Position numbers and translations under genes: made by a program. From contig PUDQ02000032.1 of NCBI GenBank assembly GCA_002964805.2, positions 124,001 to 188,000 of the forward strand: DNA of 64,000 nucleotides. The letters run 5' to 3'. Below the pieces are notes generated by a model. The model saw nothing but the letters and a program-made list of their open reading frames with translations, was not told where the DNA came from and made no database searches. Positions within the stretch are counted from its first letter, which is position 1, and the number at the start of each line of letters is the position of its first letter. The DNA is from Trametes villosa (lineage: Eukaryota > Basidiomycota > Agaricomycetes > Polyporales > Polyporaceae). Of the stretch, positions 47,377-57,049 are shown in pieces.

Positions 47377-49461
47377 CTATGCTCGGATGAGCTCTGCAGC
47401 ACCTCCCCACCGAGGCTCGATGATACAGTCGAACTGCTTCGGATGCCTGAATAAAGGCGTCAGACATCGGTGATAGCTGAGACGTCAGGACGAGACAGCA
47501 TACGCTATGACGCCGTCGGTGTTGATCCGCGCCTCGAGCTTCGTCGGAAGCCCATCCTCGCCCAGCGGCGGTGCAATCCTGAATACGTGTAATAGGGACG
47601 CACATGCCAGGAACAGCGAAGCGTCTGCAAGGTGGCGGCCGGGACAGATCCTGGTCGCGTGTCAGCCACCCGCACCGTAGACACCCTAGCCGTCGTGTTG
47701 AACATGACGCACCGCCTTCCAAACCCGAAAATGTACGAGTTCGGGTCCCGGGCGCCAGGGTAGACCTTCCCGTCCTTGAGGAAACGATCCGGGTTGAACG
47801 TCTCTGGGTCGGGATACACCTCAGGGTCGCGCGAGAAGGCCCTGCAATACCTGGTAAGCAGAATCCCAATGCTTGGAGTAGCATACAATCCAGCGGCAGC
47901 CTCACCACATGTTCGCCATGATAATCGACCCCTTCGGGATGAAATAGCCATTGTACTCATCGTCTTCCAAGGTCGTATGAGGGAGCCCCATCGGAACGAC
48001 GGCATTCCAGCGGGCAAGCTCCGTTATGAGCGCGTTAACGTACGGGAGGTTCTCGCGATCGTCGAAGTCAGGAAGGCGTGTCCGTCCGATGACTTTGTCG
48101 AGCTCCTCTTGCGCCTTCCTCTGGACATCAGGGTATATTGCCATGATGAGGAAGAAGACTTGTAGGGCGGTCACGGTCTGAAAGCATCGTTAGCACTATC
48201 GCGAGAAAGCGTAGATACGGTGTGATGACAGAGCAGATTGAACACTCACAGTATCCGAACCCGCTGTGCGGTAGGTTGCGTCAATGTCTCGCACGAGCCA
48301 GCGGAGTACAGAACCCACCGACTTACCTATAAACGCACTTATCAGGGCACCCATAGATTGCTCTTCTTCGTCGTTAGCAGCAGCACCCTCGAGAGCCGCT
48401 ACACGTTGGAGCATCATAGCGAGCATGCTGTCTCCGGTATTCTCAGAGCCCTGAAATAAAGCATGAGCTGTTGATTGAGTGCACGGCGTCAGCGGGCCCT
48501 TCTGCCGACACCTACCAGAGCGCTCTGGCCCTCCTCGTAGAGCATGCGACCCGCGTCCGCCGCCCTCTTCTGCACAATGCTTGCATCCTTCCTGAAGCGA
48601 GTGCCAGGAAACCAGCTTGGTAGGTACTGCAGCGCCGGAAACAGCTCCACCAGGTATCTTCCTGGTAGCAACAGGGCCTCTATGATCCTCAGTGTATGGT
48701 TCAGCATATTCCCGTAGTCGTCGTCGTCACGGGGTATCTTGATGCCATATCCGACACTGAGTATCGACGCTACGAACACGCTTCCATCGGACGCCGTCAA
48801 CAGAGCGCGCTAACGAGTGGCGACTAGCACTCACTGGTTTAGATGACGCCAAAAGGCCCCTGGGTTATCCAGTAGATTCAACAGCAGGTCCTGCGTGACC
48901 TGCCGCACGCGAGGACGATAGTGCGTGTTGACTGCGCTGAGCTGCAGAGTCTGATGAAAGATGCGTCGGTGGTGACGCCATTTCGCCCCGTACGGTATAA
49001 ACGATACACTGAAGTCGGAAAGCGATGATCTTGCAACGATAGGGTTGTGCATGAAACACCTTCAGCGTCGGTTTACATGTGAGGATGCATGACTTACAGG
49101 TTCGCCATGGCGGAGTCGGGTCGGCCAGCGTAGTTCTTCGATCTCTTGTCAAGCATTTCGCAAGCCGCATCGTAAGAATCTATCACGATGATGACTCGAC
49201 CGAGTACGCGTAAGGAAATCAGCCCGCCTGCAGGACGTTGAATCAGCCTGACGTGGACGCGTAAAGCAAAAACTAAGAGGACGGACCATAGCGAGTCGCG
49301 AGGGCGTGGAACGCACGCCCAAAGTCGGACATAGGGAAATTCAGAACATTACCGACCAAGGGAAGACCGGGTGGACCAGGCGGAAAGGGCAGATGAGGTT
49401 TCCTGCGGCGCAGGATCACGAATCCCGCTAGGATGAGGATGACGCTCAACCACACGATCAT
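47377..49461 (-). CDS. Cytochrome P450 monooxygenase, P450-2
   Basis: Close paralogue of P450-1 with the same exon plan. The membrane anchor is MIVWLSVILILAGFVIL, then the Pro hinge FPPGPPGLPLVGN. The I-helix AGSDTT is split by a 14-nt exon at 48250-48263. ExxR is ELAR, PERF is PDRF, and the haem loop across a splice is FGFGRRICPGRHL. The final exon (HPKQFDCIIEPRWGGAAELIRA) ends at TAG 47377-47379 and is reached by an intron that starts just before an in-frame TGA at 47485. Without this splice the C-terminus would be cut. No disabling change was found. The gene converges on GH32-2, and the GH32 relic lies divergently upstream. Substrate unknown. Confidence 0.9.
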
Positions 49462-49494
49462 ACGGTGCTGTCGGGGGCGGAAGGGGGTGCGGCG

Positions 49495-49830
49495 TGCAAG
49501 ACGACGACATCTTCTTGCTCATATACTGTACTCGAGCGTCGGTGATATTTGGTCCGATGACATGGGGGACAGCAGTGCGTCAGATCGTGGAGGAAGAACG
49601 GAGAGAGGAGCTGTCAGATGCGCCTCCGATCACGGCATTACTGCGATGGCCTTTCGATCGGGCGGTGAACATGGGCTAAAGGATCCGGGGTGCTACCTTC
49701 TCACATGCGGTTATGGATAATCGGAGGCACTAGCACGACCGAAACGTCGATATGCCGAGACCGCCATATTCGTAAGCCGGGGCATCAGGTAACCCACCAG
49801 CAGTAATATTGAGGGTTTGTGTGCTCTCCT
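49495..49830 (-). promoter_or_regulatory. Conserved upstream block of P450-2
   Basis: Contains the same blocks as upstream of P450-1 and P450-3: GAGTACAGTATATGAGCAAG close to the gene, a GTGAGAAGGTAGC block, and GGGTTACCTGATGCCCCGGC further out. Confidence 0.55.
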
Positions 49831-49989
49831 CGGCGTCTCGGAGGTGGTACACCTACCAAGGACGGATGAGTATTGTTTGACATTTTCTGAAATATAAGGA
49901 GCAAACAGAGCGTACCATGGATCCACAGTATAGCGCCTGCACCCCCGGCGTGACATATCAAGAACGGTTGCCCGGCGTGTCTCGGGCAA

Positions 49990-50334
49990 CGCCAGCGGTC
50001 TTCCGCGCCCACCCGCGCGGGCGCGACAACTCGCTCTGCACAGACAAGTCTGCGACGTCCTCTCTCCTGCGCCCCGGCGGCCCGCGGAAGCTCGAGCCTG
50101 TGGTGATCGGCCGGAGCATCCTGACGGTTTTCGGCAACGGCGCCGCGGGGAGCTCGACGACGTTCTTCGCTGCGCAGCCGCTTACGCTGCTACTAGTATC
50201 GCTCTCGATTGCGGGGGTCCATCGGTGAGCGTGGCGGTGTAGGCGCTCGAGGGCGCGTGGAAGGCGCTCAAGAACGGAGACGAGATCGTGGTCGGGAATG
50301 TGTCGACGGCGGCGGGAGTTCGAGAGGTGCTGTG
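49990..50334 (+). pseudogene. GH32 3'-end relic
   Basis: Only the last ~110 codons of a GH32 gene remain. They match SSLLRP, RSILTVFGNGAAGSSTTFFAAQPLTLL, then in another frame EGAWKALKNGDEIVVGNVST and a stop. A frameshift lies near 50200, and the Tyr codon of AVYALE is TAG at ~50237. All catalytic motifs are gone. It sits tail to tail with P450-3 and head to head with P450-2, exactly where an intact GH32 would complete the repeated unit. Confidence 0.85.
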
Positions 50335-50433
50335 AAGGTGACGAGAGCAGTATGCGGAGGGAGCTGGGATAAGGTGGATTCAGGTTGGGTCAATATATAT
50401 GTGCATAAGCCGTCGGCCTGCATAGAGGCTGAT

Positions 50434-52496
50434 CTACGCTCTAATGAGATCGGCAACACCTGCCCACCGAGGCTCGACGATGCAATCGAACTGCTTCGGA
50501 TGCCTGCATAAACTCGTCAGACGTTGCTAATGGTTGAGAGTGAAGCACGAAACAGCATACGCTATGACGCCGTCGGTGTCGATACGTGCTTCGAGCTTCA
50601 TAGGATGCCCGTTGTCGTCCAATGGCGGCGAGATGTTGAATGTGTGTAATATAGACGCACACGTCAGAAACAACGAGGCATCTGCTAGATGGCGCCCGGG
50701 ACAATTGCTGTTTTCTTGTAAGAATTCGCATCATAGGACATGTTGCGGGTGACGCACCGTCTCCCGAATCCGAAGATGAATGAGTAAGGGTCTCGCGCGC
50801 CGGGATAGAGTTGGCCGTCCTTGAGGAAGCGATCGGGAATGAAAGTTTCGGGATCGGGGTACACGTCGGTGTCGCGAGAGATGGCCCTAGAGGACTTGGT
50901 TAGCATATCTTTAGTATACGCGACCGCATACAGCCAGGTGCAGGCCTCACCAGAGATTCGGTATGATGAATGCGCCCCGCGGGATGTGGTATCCGTCGTA
51001 TTCGTCATCTTCAAGGGCGGTATGGGGGAGCGCAGTGGGCGCGACAACGTTCCATCGTGTGAGCTCTTTCAGGACTGCATTGATGTATGGGAGATTGTCG
51101 CGGTCGTCGAAGTCGGGAAGGCGTGCATGCCCAACGACTCTGTCAAGCTCTGCTTGTGCCTTCCTCTGCACCTCGGGGTACATTGCCATGGCGAGGAACA
51201 GGGCTTGGAGAGAGGCTATTGTCTGGGTGCGAATTTGATTAGTGAGGGGACGAAGGCGCTCACGAGGAGTCGATGCAGAGGAAATTTCACACTGACTGTG
51301 TCGGAGCCCGCTGTATAGCGAAGCTCGTCAGAATGTCGTGCAGAGCCGACGGTGTATGATAGACTCGACTGACCCATGTACGTTCCTATTAGTGCACCCG
51401 TGCACTCTTCTTCTTCGTCTTCTGCAGCCTCACCGTCGAGCGCTGCCACGCGTTGGTGCATTATAGCGAGCATACTATCTCCAGTAGTTCCAGAGCGCTG
51501 TGACGGGGCATCATTCAGCAGTAGAGAGAACGTTGGCAGGCCTTCGGAACACCTACCAGAGTTCTTTTGCCCTCTTCGTAGAGTAAGCGACGAGCATACG
51601 TCACTCCCTCGCGCACGACATCCGCATCCTTCTTGAAGCGAGCACCAGGGAACCACCTTGGTAGGCGCTCCAGGGCCGGTAACAGTTCCACTAGATACTT
51701 TCCAGGGATCACAAGGCCCTCCATGATCCTCAGGATATGGTGCAATAGATTCCCATAGTAATCGTCGTCATTGGGGATCTTGATGCCATATCCCACGCTG
51801 AGTACTGAGGCCACAAAGACGCTTACATTTCATACCGTTAGGAAGAGTGAACGAGCGTTAGGGAGATCTGCACTCACTGGCTGATGTGACGCCAAAAATC
51901 CTCGGGCTTATCTAGTAGATTCTGGAGGAAACCCTGCGTGACTTGTCGTAGGTTAGAATGATAGCATTTGTTGACCACACTGAGCTGCAATGTTTGATGG
52001 TAGATGCGTCGATGACGGCGCCACTTCGGTCCGTATGGTATCAGGGGCAAGTTGAAGTCCGGCAGCGACGTTCTGAAGCAGTTTGTCGGATTTCATTAGA
52101 CAACGTCAGCGTAGATCTCCATTCGTTACGTACAGTCTGGCCACGACTGACTGAGGACGGTCCGAATAGTTCTTCGCCTTTTTGTCCAGTAGTCCACATG
52201 CAGCCTCGTAAGAGTCTATCACGATGAGGGTGCGACCCAGTACGCTAAAGCGCGTCACGCTGCCTGCGGGACTCAGTTGCGTTAGCCTTGCCTGATACAA
52301 AGCGGAACTGAGGACGCGCACCGTAACGAGCGGCGATCTCGTGTAACGCACGCGCATAATTGGACTTTGGGAAATCCAGAGCATTGCCAATCAAGGGCAG
52401 GCCGGGAGGGCCCGGCGGGTAGGGTAGGCCAGGTTTCCTGCGACGCGAGATTATGATGCATGCTAGGATGAGGATCGCGCTGAGCCAGACGATCAT
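50434..52496 (-). CDS. Cytochrome P450 monooxygenase, P450-3
   Basis: Third paralogue. The anchor is MIVWLSAILILACIII, then the hinge YPPGPPGLPLIGN. The I-helix AGSDTT is split by a 14-nt exon at 51297-51310. ExxR is ELTR, the C-helix region is WRHHRRIYHQTLQ, and the haem loop across a splice is FGFGRR-NCPGRHL. That loop has Asn where the paralogues have Val or Ile, but the Cys is kept. The true last exon (HPKQFDCIVEPRW...) ends at TAG 50434-50436. Its intron hides an in-frame stop at 50527. No disabling change is seen across the joined exons (~505-510 aa). The gene is convergent with the GH32 relic, and CE5 lies further upstream on the same strand. Confidence 0.9.
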
Positions 52497-52529
52497 GGTG
52501 ACCTATGGGGGTTGAAAGCAGGGCGCAAG

Positions 52530-52840
52530 GCAGCTATGCCGTCCTCTTGCTCATCTACTATCCCCGAGTGCCGCATGCATTTCGGTTTGATAGTGTGGAG
52601 GCAGTTCGCGCGGCCGACTGCACATCGAGTGTTGGAGCAAGAGCGGGGACCCGAGTTGTCAGGTACGCCTCTCACGACATTGCTGCGCTGGCCCTTCGGG
52701 GAATAGGAATAGGTCAGATGGCCTCCGCTTCTTCTAGGAAGGTTACCTTCTCGCATTTATTTGTGGTGTGTCCAGAGCACGAGCGCGAGTACATGTGTGT
52801 CGAGAAGGCCAGACACCCACGACGGGGCGTCTGATAATCC
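52530..52840 (-). promoter_or_regulatory. Conserved upstream block of P450-3
   Basis: The proximal ~100 bp closely match the region before P450-1: CTCTTGCTCCA, ATGTGCAG, CGGCCGCGCGAACTGCCTCC, then CTCGGGGATAGTAGATGAGC. The distal part also matches P450-1 (ACACACCACAAATAAATGCG, AGAAGGTA). Confidence 0.6.
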
Positions 52841-53160
52841 ACAAAAAAACGATCCCGTGCACTCTCTTCGACGTCTCTGCCGTCCGCGATAAACCTGTGA
52901 AAGATGGATGAACACTGTTTGTAAGCAGAACGTACCGTGGGTTCATCTAAACCACTCGAGCCCTTCAGCGGTGATCAGCCTCGCGATGCAGAGCCTGAGG
53001 CCTGAGGTCGGAGACTGGTACTGCCGACTGAACGTTCCGAGCGATGCCGACGTTGCACAGCACATTGGCTGAGTATTCCTGAGGTTAACGCTTCCTACCG
53101 GCTTCGTAATTCTTCGTTGAGACGAACAGGCGTAACTCATGGGCTACTTGGTGGCAGTAT
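52841..53160. other. Spacer between the P450-3 upstream block and the inverted-repeat element
   Basis: No feature is recognised in these ~320 bp. Confidence 0.35.
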
Positions 53161-53164
53161 CGTA

Positions 53165-53448
53165 TACTGTACGTCCCAGACGTTAGGCGATGTCCCCTGT
53201 CCCCAGGCCCCCATCGCCTCGCCTATATGGGCGCTTGTCCCCCTGTCCCGGGGCCTCCATCGCCTAACCTCCCTCCACCCAATATGGGAATTCTGCTGAG
53301 TCATGGGCGCCAAAACCTGCTCCGGCCAATCGCATCGCCTACTTGGGCGCTTGTCCCCCTGTCCCCGGCCACCCATCGCCTAACCTCCCGCTTCCCACGC
53401 CCTAATCTAGGGTTACATCACATCGCCTAACGTCTGGGACGTACAGTA
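53165..53448. mobile_element. 284-bp non-autonomous terminal-inverted-repeat element (MITE)
   Basis: Perfect 29-bp terminal inverted repeats start TACTGTACGTCCCAGACG (53165-53193, and inverted at 53420-53448). The element is flanked on both sides by CGTA (53161-53164 and 53449-53452), a probable 4-bp target duplication. The inside has two copies of a ~65-bp GC-rich unit (53213-53275 and 53331-53394; landmark GGGCGCTTGTCCCCCTGTCC) and part of a third. There is no coding capacity. The perfect ends suggest recent movement. Confidence 0.88.
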
Positions 53449-53452
53449 CGTA

Positions 53453-53711
53453 GACAAGTTCAAGGCAGGGCGCGCCCAAGCGGGACCCGTTGAACAAGAG
53501 CTCGCAAGTAACCAGTAACCGCCGGCGGCTACTTCCCCCAGACGCGTCCAAGACGCGTCTGTAAGGGTTCGAACGTTCGATCCCGGCAGGGTCCATTCTT
53601 TGGAAAGTTCTGTGTGCTGAGCATCGCATGTCCAACACCCAGCCCCACGTACGATACGGCATGTGGTAATAGATCCATAAGTTGGAAGGTCACATTGGTA
53701 TCTTGCTTAAG
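53453..53711. other. Spacer downstream of CE5 with a tRNA-like B-box
   Basis: The sequence GTTCGAACGTTCGATCCC near 53575 resembles a polymerase III B-box or tRNA T-arm, but no cloverleaf or matching acceptor strand could be found. Confidence 0.3.
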
Positions 53712-56155
53712 CTAGAATGGCTGCGCGAGACTGAGTCGCGTTAAGAACTCAATCCCTTCCTTGCGGAACGTGTCCGGGACGACCTCCAACGACCTGTTCC
53801 CATCGACGAACGCGAGCGACCTCGGCGACTCTAGGGTATACTCTGGCCAGTGCAGCTTCCCCGAGAGGCCGTTCGGGTCGAGAGTGTGTACGAAGCGGAC
53901 GAAGTAGTCGGTCATGTCCCCAGGACCGAAGAGGTTGCCGAGCTCCGTAGAGTGCGCCTGGGGATACAACGCGCGCGTCAGTAGAGTGGCTGGCGCTGTA
54001 AGCGAAAATCTCTAGCTCACCGCGCCGAGGCCGGGGATCTTGCTCCGCTTACTCACTATCGCGGGAGCGTCAGGACACCATCATAGAAGCACAGGGATAG
54101 AGGATCGCTTACAGAACGACCGCGCGACCTGCTTGTCGGAACGCTGTTCGAGAAGGAACCGGCGCGTTGACTCGAAGATGAGGTCGCCCTGGAACGCGGA
54201 GATCCGCTTGAACTGCGGCGTGAATGCGAACTCGTCGCCCGTGCCGAAGGGCGAGCCGGCCGCGGGGTTGGAGGGGTACAGCTCCAGGATGCGAGCGATG
54301 GTCGCGTTGGAGGCGCGGGGGAAGTAGTTGCTCTTGATGTAACCTGCGACCTCTTCCTCGGTGCTACAGAACGAGAAATTAATTCACAGAAACACAATCG
54401 CCCACGAGAGAACATACGTGATGTTGAGAGAGGAGAGCGAGAACAGCGTCCCTTCGTCCTCGTTGGTGCCTTTGCGCGGGGTGTCAGTCGAGTCCCGTGG
54501 TGTCCAGGGACAAGTTTCTCACCAGCGACGAAAGGTACGTTAGCGACCCTACCCTTAGCGACGAGTCTTTCCGAGTTGTCTTTGAGGAACACGCCGTCGA
54601 CGTGGGGGAAGTAAGGGGTGTTCAGAGACTACACGCGCATTAGCCCCCACGCCCTACAACCTCAAAACACAACCGTCAAGCTACGCACCTCGAAGACGAA
54701 GATATTCGGCGTCTTATCCATAGCGTTCTTGATTGACTCCGCAGGCACCCCGCGAAGACACTCAAGTGCGCCCTCTCCGGGTGAACACCCGACCTCAGAC
54801 ACAATGAAGTCGAACGTCGGCTGCAGCTCGGCGACGTCGCCACCCGCGAATACCGAGCCGGAGTCCATCCATGCGCCGCGGAAGAGGCCCTCGGTGTCCC
54901 CACCATTGGCGACCATCTGCTGTGCGACGGATAGCGCGCCTGCGCTTTCTCCGAAGCTATACGTTCGCGAGACGTTGTCAGTGCCTGACGTGATATTGAG
55001 GGCAAGAAGTGCTTACATGGTGACTTTGGCCGGGTCTCCTCCGAATGCAGAGATGTACTTCTGGATCCAGCGGAGAGCTTCGCGCTCTGACGGCGGACGC
55101 AATGTTCAGTGAAGAGCATCCCCAGAGGGGGAATACGCTTACGGTCTTGTAGTCCAAGGTTCCCTACTCCGGCCTCCTTGATTTGCTTACCGCCCAGGAA
55201 TCCGAATGCTACAGGTGAATCAGAGGCTGAAAATGAAGGGAAAACGGGACGGAGATTACCGCTCAGTCTACACGAGGAGTGAGAAAGGTAGTACGCAGGC
55301 AAGAAGATTGTCCGTACGCACCGGTAGTTCATGGAAACGAATATCACTGGCTGATCCACAGCGATGGAGCGGTTGACGATGTTCGCGCCAGGTTCCCTTT
55401 AGCGTGCCCACCGCGAGTCAGTGCTATCACTCGCCGTTCCCGGTAAACGCGACTTACAAGACGTTGGACCCCACCTGGAACCCGCCTGCAAGACAGCCTT
55501 GTAAATACTCTGTTTACATCAAATATACAGAAAACGCCACGCTCACCCCCGTATATCCACTATTCGCGAGCGGTCAGCGGGGGAGATTGAAACCTAACGG
55601 AAGAGACTTACGGCCGCGACTGGTAGTTTATCATCCGCCTTCGTGCCTGCAGGCACGAGTACATTGATGTTCAGGCCTGGTGAACGAATAAACTGTCGAT
55701 ACCCTGGGTACACAGCTCCCGCTACCCTCGAACTCACAGTCTTCGCTCTGAGAGGGGCCTTGCCCTTGGCTCGCCTCAATAGCGACCAAGAATTGCTCGA
55801 GCTCAGGTGGAGCGCCTTCCGGTACGGGGGGCATAGGTATTCTTTGCTGAAAGCATTGGTTCCCGGGGGCGGTAGCGTTGATGTGGCCACTGTATGGTGA
55901 TACTGGTTCGGGCAACCGTAGCCGCAGCTTTCCAACCCTGCAGTCGAGCAAGTTTAGCATCTTGTAGGATACGCGCTGAATTCTCGGACAAGGCACTTAC
56001 GGAGGCTGGGCGAAAGGTATGCCGAGGAACTGGGTAACGAAGCCGTCGCTGGTTCCAACGATTGTAGCTTTGTCGAGAGTCACAGTGGGCGATGACGCTG
56101 CTGCACATACGGCAGAGACCGCACAAAGTATTAGTAGGTTGAATAGGGGAGCCAT
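53712..56155 (-). CDS. Secreted type-B carboxylesterase/lipase, CE5
   Basis: It starts MAPLFNLLILCAVSAVCAA (signal peptide) then SSPTVTLDKATIVGTSDG, and is closest to CE3 in the entry block and C-terminal exon. Exon 1 is 56001-56155, exon 2 55738-55937 and exon 3 55612-55676. The 13-nt exon is 55547-55559 (Trp-Ile-Tyr-Gly) and the 8-nt exon is 55260-55267. The nucleophile elbow is FGESAGALSVAQQM, with Phe rather than Trp before GESAG. The acid is TNEDEGTLFSL and the His is AHSTEL. The stop follows LSLAQPF. Splicing keeps frame everywhere I checked, giving ~545 aa. An in-frame upstream Met exists but would bury the signal peptide. Substrate unknown. Confidence 0.9.
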
Positions 56156-56207
56156 AGAGGGACGAGAAGGTGCTGCGTGCTGATTCAAGCTGCACGCCCA
56201 TCGTGAT

Positions 56208-56214
56208 CTTATAT
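56208..56214 (-). promoter_or_regulatory. TATA-like box of CE5
   Basis: ATATAAG on the minus strand lies 53 bp before the CE5 start codon. Confidence 0.45.
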
Positions 56215-57049
56215 TGGAGACTCTGGCCGAGTTGCGGCACCGAGGATGCACGCAAGAACCTGCGCGGTTCCGTTCGCATGACTAGTAGAAGTGGGGTCCG
56301 AAGGCGCGTAACGCTTCCCATCACAGCTTTGCGGGGAGGGTGCGCGACCGCGCCCGACGACCTCTGACGCCGCTTCGCTGGTCACGTCGCTCAGCCGCAA
56401 GAAGAGAGAGCATGGCAGTATCAACAGACGCTCCTATAATGTCCAGAGGTCAGTCCTCCATTTGACTACAGGACCGGTATAGAGCCGTACTTACTGCACA
56501 CTTGCCAAGGCTCTTTGGCTATTGAGGTAGTCACTCGAGCGCGGGGACTCCGATCGGAGCCGGCGTTAACGCTATGAAGCGCATCTCCTCCATGACTCCG
56601 GAACGTTACCCTCCTTCGCACAGCGCCCCGGGAAAACCTTGCTCTTCCTCGAGACGCCGTGATAGTTTCCACCCGTAGGCATACGAGCGAGTCTACAGCA
56701 AACGCAGGCGAGTTCGTATTGCAGGCGAGACGATGATGGAAGTCGGTGTGAAAGGTGCGTGGGCGCTTGACTGCTGTAATTCAACAGGACAGCCACTCAG
56801 GCAGCGCTTGCACGCTCGCGTTCAAGTGAAATAAAACTCACTCACTCACTCACTCACTCACTCTTGGTAGTGTACATATGTGACCATGAAGTCACCAGGG
56901 GATACAAATGGCTAGAACATGTTGCGGACAGCTACAGGCTCATGGTAGTGTACATATGTGTGATCAGATTCACTTCCGTGCAACCAACACATCCGCTCCC
57001 AATCCGGTGGTCCTACACTCCAGCGCCCAGCGCCCGCCCGCGGACACCC
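56215..57049. other. Spacer CE5 / LRR gene with simple repeats
   Basis: No gene is recognised. A (CTCA)n microsatellite of ~7 units lies at 56837-56863. The 18-bp sequence GGTAGTGTACATATGTGA then occurs at 56865, and again (with GTGTGA at its end) near 56944, as a direct repeat about 80 bp apart. Confidence 0.5.

Noticed and set aside
53500..53610. Possible tRNA or tRNA-derived SINE near 53575
   Set aside because: A T-arm-like sequence is present, but no acceptor partner, D-arm or anticodon arm could be found.
22532..56155. Classical secondary-metabolite biosynthetic cluster
   Set aside because: P450s and hydrolases are present, but no polyketide, peptide or terpene synthase, prenyltransferase or cluster regulator is in the window.
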